Origin: Styela clava
Taxonomy: Eukaryota > Chordata > Ascidiacea > Stolidobranchia > Styelidae
Assembly: GCF_964204865.1 (NCBI RefSeq)
Contig: NC_135255.1
Location: 6,353,135 to 6,417,134, forward strand
Reading direction: 5' to 3'
DNA: 64,000 nt
Within the stretch, counting starts at the first letter, position 1. Each line of letters begins with the position of its first letter. Of the stretch, positions 1-9,488 are shown in pieces. The position numbers and the translations under genes were made by a program. The notes beneath the pieces were generated by a model, which saw only the letters and a list, made by a program, of their open reading frames with translations, did not search any database and was not told the DNA's origin.

Positions 1-1485
1 TTTATGCTCATCATAAGGGGTGCATTCCGCACATTCGTGTGCTTTAAACCAGTATGGTCTTGTGCATACATCCTGTATTCAGTATTGATAATTACTAACT
101 CTTTTATATTGATTTTATGAGACGAATAAACATACATACATACAATATTTTTTTTATAGCTATTTGAACTATTGATTATAAGTAGAAATTTGACATCCAG
201 TCTTGAGTATTGATAATTACTGACTCTCTTATATTGATTTTACAAGATGAATAAACATACATTTATACAATATTTTTCAATAAAAAAATTTCAAACAAAA
301 GAACACTATTCCACAAGTATTTGAATTATTAGCTGAAATTTGACGAAAACAGCAAGTTTCATGTGCTGAATTTATTTGATGAAATATACATATTACTAAA
401 CTGTGATTGATGTCTTTTGTCAAATATCGAAATAGGATAATATAATATTAAAGTTTTCATATTAGGTCAACCAAAATAACTGTTTTTGAATTTTTGTTCA
501 ACTTTAAATTATTGCACTATCTGAGAACTGTGCCCTACTTTTGATTATTTAAACCTTAAACTAGTATATTATTTGTAAGACAAAGTGCATATGCATTTGT
601 TTTTTTTACGCCTATAATTTTATTTGCCCGCGCGCTAAGAGACTTTTTCTATTAGATTATTGAAGCGAGTAACATTTCAACTGTGATTTTGAGAAAAACA
701 TATCTAAGTATATTGATTAACCATAGCTATCGACAAAATTCTCACTACATTAGGAAAAAACCTGAAATTTTATAAATAATTCATTTTAAATATTAGTGAT
801 GGTGGTTTCCAAGCTATGATAGAAATATTTACTGTTGGTTTGCTTGATGATAGATTGATATATGTATCGCAAATTAACCATGTACAAAGTATAAATATTA
901 ATATATTCTACAGGTGCTAAAAGCTAAATGTCAGGTTATGTGACCATCAAAGTTCTAAAATTGCCTGAGGCAATTCAGCCCATCAATCATTGGTTAATAA
1001 TCGATAGGAAGTTCTGACATATTGATCTTAAATCAACCATGAAAGTGTGATAACTTCTAATCTTCTGTAGTTCTAATTCTACTGTTTTTACTTGTAAGTT
1101 TTGAAGAAGCATCATGTTGAAAGGGGTTTTTATTAAGCTGTTAATCTGCACTCTGTAAATATCTATAGGCAAGTGCCAGTCATAGATTTTGTTTGCACAA
1201 ATGAATGAAAATTAGGTCAGTAGGTACCGGTAATAGAAAGTAAATTTGGCGATGAAAGGAATTGACTATTACTACAGCGAATAAAACCAATTGTGATTGC
1301 TTTCGAATAGTTTATTTATACCTAGCTATCTCTGATATAGGCTACCTCATTTAAAATATAGCATCTGTTTATTTAAATTTCATTCTGTGGGACACATTTG
1401 GCAACAGTATTGAAAACTTATATTTAGTCCTATATATGTTTTGTATTCAATACAGATACTAATAATTTTTAATCTTGGATTCTAT
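1..1485. other. AT-rich upstream region, no gene seen
   Basis: No coding region is supported here. It holds a short local direct repeat near 76-151 and 205-280 (listed separately) and the presumed promoter and 5' leader of the PH-domain gene. A polypyrimidine/AG acceptor-like site ends at about 1455, 31 bases before that gene's ATG. Confidence 0.6.
76..280. repeat. Imperfect direct repeat, about 76 bp, two copies
   Basis: Two copies (about 76-151 and 205-280) share the run AGTATTGATAATTACT, then TATATTGATTTTA, then GAATAAACATACAT and TACAATATTTTT, with a few substitutions. They are about 129 bp apart and in the same orientation. This looks like an old local duplication; no function is evident. 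Confidence 0.75.
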
Positions 1486-2577
1486 ATGGCTCGTGTTGTT
1501 AAAGAAGGCTACCTACAAAAATATTCGACTGGTATATTCAAAGGCTGGAAGAAAAGATATTTTAAGGTATTTTCTGATGGGCAGTTTGTATTCTATGATC
1601 ATAAAGATGGACCTCGTGGAGGGAATATCAACATAGCAACACAATGCCAAGATATTCAAGTTGGAGCAGGGATAATGGCTAAAATACCAAAGCTTCCTGA
1701 TAAATATGAGACTGATTGTATTTTCCTGTTCATTGCAAGGGATAAAAGGTTTCTCCTTCTGGCGGACAATCGTCGAGAACTGGATTCATGGTTGCAGGCT
1801 TTGAATAATGCACGTCCAATTCATCCACAAAATTATCAACAAGTCACTTCAGGCTACCCACAATTCAATCCACAGTCTTCTAACAATGGTTATGTTGGTC
1901 ACTCTGCAGCACCGCCATACCCCGCAGCACCTCCTCCCTATGTTCCGGAGGGAGGTCTTCCACATCAGCCAGTCGGAACTCTTGGTTTCGAAGGACTAGC
2001 AGTTAGTCAAAATCAACCGTATCCACCGCCGCCACAGCCAGGATATGGTGGACAGTATCCCCCTCCACAAGGACCTTATCCCTCACAGTCCGGTCCTTAT
2101 CCACCTCAGCCAGGCCCATATCCACCTAGTGGACCTGCCTATCTTCCACCCCCGAACACTGGATATCCAGCACCGCAAGCAGGTGGCCCTTACCCTCCGC
2201 CATCTGGAGCATTTCCCCCTGGCGCATACCCAGTACAGTATGGATCAGCTTACCCTGCATATCCTCAACAAGGAGGCTATTATCCGCAACAGGGTGCTTA
2301 TCAAGGTGGATATGCACCACAGCAAGCATACTCACATAAGCAAAAGAGCAAAGGTGGCTTGGGAGCATTAGGTGGTTTGCTTGGTGGCGGTGCAGCTCTT
2401 GCTGGAGGTCATGGAATGATGAAGAAAGCTGGAAAGCATAAAAAACTTATTGGGGGTGCAGCGGCTGCAGCACTTGGTGGATATGCTCTGCATAAGGCGA
2501 CAAAAAGATTTTCCTGGAGTAGTGGCTCTGGGTGCAGTTTCGGTAGCTTTGGCAGTTTCGGAAGCTTTGGTAGCTAA
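1486..2577 (+). CDS. PH-domain protein with Pro/Tyr/Gly-rich linker and glycine-zipper tail
   Basis: Single coding exon, 363 residues. The frame is open further upstream but without an ATG; the first ATG in frame is at 1486 (MARVVKEGYLQKYS). Residues about 6-108 form a pleckstrin-homology domain: an EGYLQK opening, the KGWKKRYFKVF basic strand pair, FVFYDHKD, a FLFIARDKRFLLLA segment and the closing helix LDSWLQAL with its conserved Trp. Residues about 130-280 are a low-complexity linker of YPP, GPYPPQ and GYYPQQG repeats. Residues about 288-333 are Gly/Ala-rich with two glycine-zipper-like hydrophobic stretches (GALGGLLGGGAALAGG and IGGAAAAALGGYAL) separated by a Lys/His-rich patch. The tail repeats FGS four times. 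The PH domain suggests phosphoinositide or membrane binding and the zipper suggests membrane insertion or self-association; both are inferences. I do not recognise a named orthologue. An AG acceptor ending near 1455 could be the end of a leader intron or a trans-splice site. Confidence 0.88.
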   Translation: MARVVKEGYLQKYSTGIFKGWKKRYFKVFSDGQFVFYDHKDGPRGGNINIATQCQDIQVGAGIMAKIPKLPDKYETDCIFLFIARDKRFLLLADNRRELDSWLQALNNARPIHPQNYQQVTSGYPQFNPQSSNNGYVGHSAAPPYPAAPPPYVPEGGLPHQPVGTLGFEGLAVSQNQPYPPPPQPGYGGQYPPPQGPYPSQSGPYPPQPGPYPPSGPAYLPPPNTGYPAPQAGGPYPPPSGAFPPGAYPVQYGSAYPAYPQQGGYYPQQGAYQGGYAPQQAYSHKQKSKGGLGALGGLLGGGAALAGGHGMMKKAGKHKKLIGGAAAAALGGYALHKATKRFSWSSGSGCSFGSFGSFGSFGS

Positions 2578-3818
2578 TCGTAATTGTTACTGTCGGTTTT
2601 CTCACATATCATATTGCATGTTTTATTTATCTTTCTCTATCAGGTCAAACTTCATATTGCTTTTTTTTATTTTTGGGACTTATATTGCACTGAAATACTA
2701 CATGAACCACCTTTTTCAATCTATTCTCGTTCATTCAACATATTGCAAATACATGTAGGGTATAATGCAATAATATTATGAAGCTCATTGGAAGCATAAA
2801 TTGATCGCTTTGTATAGATTGTGTTGTTGCTGATGCAAGAAATATATTCAACTCCTTTAACCTCATAAATTCATTTTAAATACTGTACACCCTGGGGGGA
2901 AATTATCGTTGCTATTCATTTGTATTAGCTTACACAATGTGGGAAAATATTCCACTTTGTTGGAGTTTTGTTTTAATTTCCATTGTTTATCACCTACCTA
3001 GTTATAGCAAGTGTGACTGCCATACTCATTTTGGTTTCTCTTACAACATAGTATTGGATATATAGGCATGTGCTTCGACTAAATAGCCTACAGTTCAAGC
3101 ATCTACCTTGTAGCCTAATGTATTTAATCCAAAATAGATTATTTTCATATGTAATTTTTTTTGTATTCTTCAAAGTAAACACTAAAACCATTGTTTAGCA
3201 CCTAACTGAATAGGCTATGATGTGATTGTTTGGTGATATAAATTTTCATTTGTCACATGTCACAAATCAAACTATTTTTAGTGTCAGGCGTTGCTAGTGA
3301 TTTTTGTGTTTTCTATATTTATTAGGGTAAAAATTACACCATTACAGTACTTCAATAAACTAGACTTTTTTTTGTATTGTAGTAGATGTAGTATTGCCTT
3401 GTATACACAATTGTTAATTGATTTTTTTTGGTACATGATTCATTTTCTTTAATTCACTAAGCTTGGTTGACTCAAGAAAAATAAATTATATTTACCTTTG
3501 TGTATGCGTTTTTTGTTGTTGTATTAACGTGGGTTGCTGAATAGGATATGATGTGTTTAAGAGATGTGACGGCGGACTAGCGAACCTGACACGTCATTGC
3601 ATCATAGTATGTTGTCTTATCATCCTAATAGTCCGGCAGATAAAGGGCCTTTTTGGGCCCAACCTTGTTTTCGAACATGAATTTTTTTTATTTGTGATTA
3701 TTCATCTTGGGGCCATTGCCCATCATTTCTATATGGGAGTGAAGTTTGCAGCCTTGAGCAATTTTTTACGGCTTGATATTTGTAATAATTTTTTTCGTCA
3801 AATCTGTGAATAATATTG
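2578..3818. other. 3' UTR of the PH-domain gene and spacer
   Basis: No further coding region is supported. A candidate poly(A) signal AATAAA occurs at about 3354, with another near 3480. A short open frame at 3553-3813 has no recognisable domain and lies next to repeats, so it is not called. Confidence 0.5.
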
Positions 3819-3900
3819 GCACACAACCTAGACCCTAACCTGATACAATACTATGTTCAGGTTATGTGCCATCTTGTTGCTCAAACTGCAGAAGCACCAA
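3819..3900. mobile_element. Degenerate palindromic MITE fragment
   Basis: A worn copy of the small palindromic family seen at 4.1, 4.3, 7.4 and 37.8 kb. It keeps ACACAACCT, CCTAACCTG and the opposing TTCAGGTTATGTGCCATCTTG, but the outer arms are eroded. Confidence 0.5.
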
Positions 3901-4096
3901 ATTTACTATGAAATAAAATCAATAACTTTTAGGTATTTGTTAAACCTAGCTTTGGGTCGCGACCCATATATATGGCAATACGTACAGTACTATTTCAAAA
4001 TACCCGCTTTTGTGGCAATTAACAATACAAGTCTGCAATGCAGTCGGCAGTGGTTCAAGTGGATATACACCCCGTGGAAAACAGTCAATTATTGGA

Positions 4097-4203
4097 CCCC
4101 CTGAAGTATGCGCCCCAAGATGGCGCACAACCTGAACTCAGGTTGTGTACCAGGTTAGGGTTCAGGTTATGCGACATCTTAGTGCGCATACTTCAGGAGC
4201 ACC
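4097..4203. mobile_element. Palindromic MITE copy
   Basis: Near-palindrome of about 107 bp. The left arm reads CTGAAGTATGCGC, CAAGATGGCGCACAACCTGAA; the right arm reads TTCAGGTTATGCGACATCTT, GTGCGCATACTTCAG. The arms are inverted around a short GTACCAGGTTAGGG centre. There is no coding capacity, so it is a non-autonomous foldback-type element. Confidence 0.8.
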
Positions 4204-4299
4204 CAATTATTTGTTAGCAAGGATTGTTATGCAGCGGGATGATCACGACAATGAAGTGAAAGATAATGCTATCACGAGAACAAGAGTGAGAAAATTGTG

Positions 4300-4395
4300 G
4301 ACCTCCAGAAAAATGGCGCACAATCTGAACATAGTATGTGTACCCGGTTAGGGTTCAGGAGGTGCGCCATCTTGGTGCACATACTTCGGGAGCGC
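4300..4395. mobile_element. Palindromic MITE copy
   Basis: Second copy of the same palindromic family, only about 100 bp from the previous one. It has AATGGCGCACAATCTGAAC on the left and GTTCAGGAGGTGCGCCAT on the right around GTGTACCCGGTTAGG. The outer left arm is shortened. Confidence 0.75.
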
Positions 4396-5097
4396 CAAAA
4401 TTGCTACCTTTTAATAGTATATCCCTGGGAAAGAATGTAGTTCATTCTTGTGTTCTATGTCAATGCTTTTCAAACTACCAAAGACTCTCAACACTTTTGC
4501 TACTTTTCTTCTATAAAAATACATTGTTAATATATATTCAAATTTCCATCTGTTTGTTTGTGCTCCCAGATACCCGAACAGTGGCCTCCAAGGAGGCGGG
4601 GTCCCCTTCTAGGAAACCCTGTCATAAACTAAAAGAGGCAACTGTGCTTCTCTTGTCTGTTGTCATGCTGTCCCTCTAATTCAGCTACAACAAAAAATTC
4701 ACGAAAACGAAGGTTTACCAAAAAGCATTACATGAAAAATGGTAAAATAAAGATCAATTTAGCAATATCTACTTAGGACTTGGTGATATGCATCTGTTGA
4801 TGATTTTATATGTTTGTTTCGAAAGTTTAATGACAGAACTAATTGTGGTTGTTGGGGATGTTTAAAAAAAAGGTTGAATGGAAAAAAGTTTTCACAAAAT
4901 GTCAAGGTTTGAGAGTAGTAGAGAAGTAAAAAAAAATAGTCCCATGTTTTCTTCATTTGATAATCACGCCACAGAACCTCTCCAATAAATATATGCAGCA
5001 ATTGCGAGAGGCAGAAATGCCAAGATGGGATTTCATCGCATTGCAAACTAATATTAGCGATTCTCAGATATATTCGCGCATACCCATCTGAAGTCTT
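4396..5097. other. Spacer, nothing recognised
   Basis: AT-rich sequence between a MITE copy and a hAT-like element. Open frames at 4338-4679 (+) and 4759-5115 (-) show no conserved domain and run into repeats at their ends. Confidence 0.5.
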
Positions 5098-6316
5098 GAG
5101 ATGTACCGATACCACTTTTGTCGCCGATACCGATACCGATCCGATACAAGCTAAAAAAGCCGATACCGATACTACAGAAAGGCCGATATTACCGATATTC
5201 CGATACCGATACTATGTAAATATTACTTAATTAGGTGTGCTGTGTAGGGCAGATGGGTTAAAACAATGGTCTTTGAGCGTTGTTCATAGTACACATTATT
5301 TCAGATCGAAATAAAGATATATCACATAATATGAAATTAATGTTCGGTGATTGCTTTAACTGATTAAGATACACTGTACAGTAACGCTAGTAACCTCGGT
5401 GTTCAATTAGAAAACTCATAAGCCGGGATGTCCAATTTGAATTTAATGGTAATATCGCGACCTTCGAATATCGTTATTCGTGTTTAAAAGAATATCGAAT
5501 ATCACCCACACATTCTAGAGCCGCCGTCCTACGTTCAAATTAAAAGCATTTTTCAAATATTTTATTTCGTGGCTAATCGTAATCGTCGACGCAATAAGTC
5601 AAAGCCAACATGAAAGAATATCGATCAGCACCGACCAAAAGAAGGCCCACATATAACCGTCGAGGATGTTTTTTTACTTTACTATTTTATATTATTATAT
5701 AATTGCCATCATATATTTTGAGACAGTCTAGGACTCTAGGCCCTCTGGGGCTAGGCGGTCATGTCAATATATCTATAAAGAAATTGTGTAGTTAAACAAA
5801 ATTAATATCTGCGTAGAGGGATAATTGTGTCGGAATTTAGTTTATCGATGTCGTCGGACTAAATGACACTCGTACTTGACGACAAACAGTCAGAATTTAT
5901 AGCCGTGCCAAAAGTCCATGTGCCGTTAATAAGGACCCCAATTCCACTGTATGATTTAAAACTGGGCGCCTAATTGCTTTTTGTTATGTGCCGTGTTGAT
6001 ATATTTCTTCATAATTACTATGTAATATTAAAAATGTCAATATAAAAATTTGACAGCGAAAATAGCTAAAAATACGTGAATCCTATTCTCTCGCGGGGGT
6101 AGGGACATGTATGGCTCATAGCTCACGATCTCTCCAGACAAAAAATAAATTGAAAAGTAGTATTCCACCTTATCTTTTAAAACATTCTGGACCATATCAA
6201 AAAGGTAAATATATCGGAAATATCGGCCTTAATCTAACCGATACCGATACATGGCCGATACCGAAAAAATGGCCGATATTGCCGATACCCGATACCGATA
6301 CATCGGTACATCTCTA
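5098..6316. mobile_element. Non-autonomous hAT-like element with CGATACC-rich ends
   Basis: The left end starts TTGAGATGTACCGATACC and the right end closes GGTACATCTCTA, giving inverted termini of the form AGAGATGTACCGAT. Both subterminal regions are packed with repeats of CCGATACCGATA and GGCCGATATT, as in hAT elements where such repeats bind transposase. Roughly 1.2 kb long with no transposase-like open frame, so it is non-autonomous. I could not find a convincing 8-bp target duplication. Related end sequence recurs near 49,985-50,065 and 56,740-56,795. Confidence 0.65.
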
Positions 6317-7425
6317 AATTCTGAACAGCGTGGAAAAGATTATACCTATCTTCTATCTACACACTTAAAAAACTATGTCAGCTGAACGTCATATTATCGA
6401 ATATCAGTAAAGGAATAGTACAATGGGAAAAGACATGTAATGCGTAACTTTCAGTAACATGCAATCAAATAATCTTATTGTAGAATATATATATATTTAA
6501 AAACATTTCGTCACGCCAACCGCAGTCCGAAACTTTCTGTCTGTGGCTGAGCTTAGATACCAATTGGCACTCATGTAAACTGGTAAGAAAGAGGCACGCG
6601 ATGGAGCAGATCCATCTCCAAGCTGTCATTTGAGTGAGTACTGCTGTTTTTATTACAGATGATATTGATCTTTTTGTATTAAAGATTTACTGACATCACT
6701 GATTTAAGGATGCCACATGATGGATATAAATAAACCAGTTGAAAACCAACACGCAATATTACAAAACTTACTTCCAACATGCGGCTTGAACGAATGAAAA
6801 AGCTGAAACTAGTATTTTTTAGAACAGCATACAAATTCTATGAAATCATACACAAAGGCTCGTCAAAAACCCATAGCTCAATAAACAAGTGGAATTTGAT
6901 GCATATGCGCAAAAATGTGCGCGTTACTACGTACAACCGAAGCACACAGGAAAATGTGTGTGATGTACTAGTGATCAAAATGTTTGACTGAACTATTTGG
7001 CATAACAGGTGCACATCTCGGTTTCGCATACGCATACCCTCTATCCCCACAAGGATATATTAATTTGGCCAAAGTCAATGCTGCACCTGAAAGGTTCCGG
7101 TTCTTCCAAAAGAAAACACGTTACATATCGTTAGATACCAGTGGATGGTTTTACATGGCCTTGTTCCAATCCATTTTAACTAATGATATATTTCCCAAGC
7201 CTCTAAGCTTTAAGCCGGGAAACGAAATGCCCGCGGCAACACAAACGTAGTTTGAAGAGCGCAAAAAAAGTGGCTAGATGCTGTCGATGGATCTTGGCTT
7301 ATATTAGTGAAATGAACTACCATTTATTCTACTAAAATTGAATTTCTGACATTGTAAGGAGATTCAATGTCACTATGTATTCGAAACTAACCCATGTAGT
7401 TATGAATTATTATTTTTAACAAAAA
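6317..7425. other. Spacer, nothing recognised
   Basis: No gene supported. Short open frames near 6779-6991 and 6984-7250 lack recognisable domains. There is a TA-rich run near 6485-6500. Confidence 0.5.
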
Positions 7426-7426
7426 G

Positions 7427-7536
7427 GGGCTCCTGAAGTATTTGTACCAAGATGGCGCACACCCGGAACATTGTATATGTACCAGGTTCGGGTTCAGGAT
7501 GTGCGTCATCTTGGTACGAATACTTGAAATCCACTT
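7427..7536. mobile_element. Palindromic MITE copy
   Basis: Left arm CTCCTGAAGTATTTGTACC, AAGATGGCGCACACC; right arm GGATGTGCGTCATCTTGG, TACGAATACTTGAA; centre GTACCAGGTTCGGG. Same family as the copies at 4.1 and 4.3 kb. Confidence 0.8.
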
Positions 7537-8251
7537 AGAAAAAATTGCTCAACATTATATACTCCACACCTACCTGGGTATCATTATTTATGTCATCGAC
7601 TTTATATCTAAACAATCAAAAAAACTTTATGTCCCAAAACAATGTTAAGGCCCGATTCTGCCGGACTATAAAATTCAAAACTGTTCACGGCGTAACCGCT
7701 TGTGGTAGAAAAATTGATTTATTTTGTTGTCCAGACAGACGCACATGACTAGAAAGTCCTACAATAATATAGAAATTATTTAATATTACCGAAATGTGAC
7801 GCCTGCGCATTGTTTGGGACACACAGTGAGGATATATAGGTCCTCATTGGGACAAATGACTTCTAGATTTTACGTATGCTTTTTGTAGTAGTGCTCGCAA
7901 TGAAACTCAAATGTTAACCCCTTTTTTGCCAAATAAATTCCAATGCCAAACATAATTTGTGTATAGAGGTTTTAGTGTGTAATCAGTATAAATTTCCCAA
8001 ATTTTTTTCCACTTTTTTAAATTTTACGATTTAACTGTTTAATACTTTTGAACACATTACCCACAAGATCAAATAGTAAAAATTAAAATATAAAACCATA
8101 CCATTACCAGATTTTATTAATGTCCAACTGAAAACACATGTGCCCAAATGCCCCATTTTCATATACCAATATGTTATCGGAACGGCCTATTTTACCTCAA
8201 GCCTTTCCCGACTGTTTATCGCTGCGGGGTTTGTTATAAAGATGAAGAATA
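7537..8251. other. Spacer, nothing recognised
   Basis: AT-rich non-coding sequence. I see no domain-bearing open frame, RNA gene or clear repeat. Confidence 0.45.
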
Positions 8252-8420
8252 TAAATAATAATAATAATAATCTTTATTTTGATTTCCCCAAAAAAACATA
8301 CACATAACAAATAATGAACACATAAAACAAACACACAGAATAATGGGAAATCGGGAAAACAGGCAAAACCTCGAGTAGGGTTTAAAACACGTATAAATAC
8401 ATGTGCCTGTTCACCCATGA
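8252..8420 (-). mobile_element. Truncated retroelement 3' end with (TAT)n tail
   Basis: Read on the minus strand, the sequence ends GGGGAAATCAAAATAAAGAT followed by about seven TAT/ATT units. AATAAAG plus a microsatellite tail is the usual 3' end of non-LTR retroelements or SINEs. No coding remnant is recognisable, so the element is either strongly 5'-truncated or a SINE. Confidence 0.55.
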
Positions 8421-9003
8421 TATTACACTCACAAACATATTACAAAAAAAAGATAAAAACACGAACGTGTTATCGTTCCAACGTTCGGGCGTCTAACTTG
8501 TGTTACAAACAAAATGCGGGTGCGTAGGTTCTAATTTAAAACTGTTTACGTCGAAACGGACATGATTCGGGCTGTGTTTATTAAATTGGCGTAAACAAGT
8601 GCGAACTAGTGAGTTAGATAAAAGCAGTGTCAGAATGAGTAATAAATAAATCGAAATGTCTTTTGGTTGATTTCCTCTTTGTAAATAAAATCCGACGTTG
8701 TGATGTGCTGTAGTGTGCTAGGTGCAATGTTTCATAGAAAATGCCTGTCCATCTCTTTTTCCTTAGTTCTTTGCGAAGCAAATATGTAAAATTGGAATCT
8801 TGGGTAGCCCGTACAGCAATGCCAAAGTAGTCTATTATTTCGTTATCCATCATTTAGAATGTTGATTGTTTCTAATTTTTGTATTCCATTTGTTTCCACT
8901 AACCAAGTTGTTATCTTCGGCGCTATTACTTTTTGTTTAGTTTCCAATTCTAGTATTTCACCTGTTTACCCTTCCATGCCTCTAGCTGAGACTTAAAACG
9001 AAG
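8421..9003. other. Spacer, nothing recognised
   Basis: No gene or repeat recognised. A minus-strand open frame at 8614-8853 has no identifiable domain. Confidence 0.45.
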
Positions 9004-9150
9004 TCCACGACTAGATTCATAAAAGGATCGAAACCTCGCAATATACTCGTAACAGATCGTCCACCATTTAACTTTAAATCCAATCTTTTATCCATAAACT
9101 TCTTTAATTCCAGTGGATGGGCTTTGCTGATGTTGATATTACGCGATACA
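9004..9150 (-). pseudogene. Truncated SNRPG copy with lost start codon
   Basis: The 147 bases align without gaps to 23151-23297 of the intact SNRPG gene, with 14 mismatches by my count (about 90% identity). The copy covers 19-20 bases of 5' leader and the first 42 or so codons, through the [10 protein letters not shown] segment, then stops matching. The reading frame remains open, but the start codon at 9131-9129 is ATC instead of ATG. The Sm1 core ([18 protein letters not shown]) is retained with a few substitutions such as P-to-L and G-to-S; the Sm2 half is missing. It has the same orientation as its source, 14 kb away. Keeping the 5' part and losing the 3' part argues for a DNA-level duplication over LINE-mediated retrocopying. 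Confidence 0.9.
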
Positions 9151-9488
9151 GATTACATCGTATAATTTCTTGCTCATTGGTTGAAGCGTTATTGAATATT
9201 ATGTTTACTTTTACCCTGTATCTAAGGCGCGTGCATTGCTGTAAGCCTGTGAAATGTGTGGGCGACGCACATGGTTTGCCTTACAACGGAATCGTTATTT
9301 TAAAAGTAGATTTATGTGACTAAGATCTCGAGTGTGAGTTTAAAAAAAGTACTTATTGGGTGATCGTTTTGTTTCATGGTCGTTGTCGTGGATTCATGCT
9401 ATTTTGCATCAGACAAAGTTCGTTTTCCATTCCCAAAGTGTTGCAAAAAGTCGCTGCAATTACCCCGGCACAAGTGTTCCGCTTAAAA
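9151..9488. other. PRMT7 upstream and 5' leader region
   Basis: A 338-bp stretch between the SNRPG-like fragment and the PRMT7 ATG. It presumably holds the PRMT7 promoter and leader; no clear TATA box or acceptor was identified. The frame is open upstream of the ATG, but the family's usual N-terminus starts at the 9489 Met. Confidence 0.4.

Noticed and set aside
1441-1485. N-terminal extension of the PH-domain protein
   Set aside because: The upstream frame starts with TTG, not ATG, and crosses a likely splice acceptor at 1455.
2045-2758. Open frames overlapping the proline-rich coding part
   Set aside because: They are alternative-frame readings of a biased repeat-rich coding sequence.
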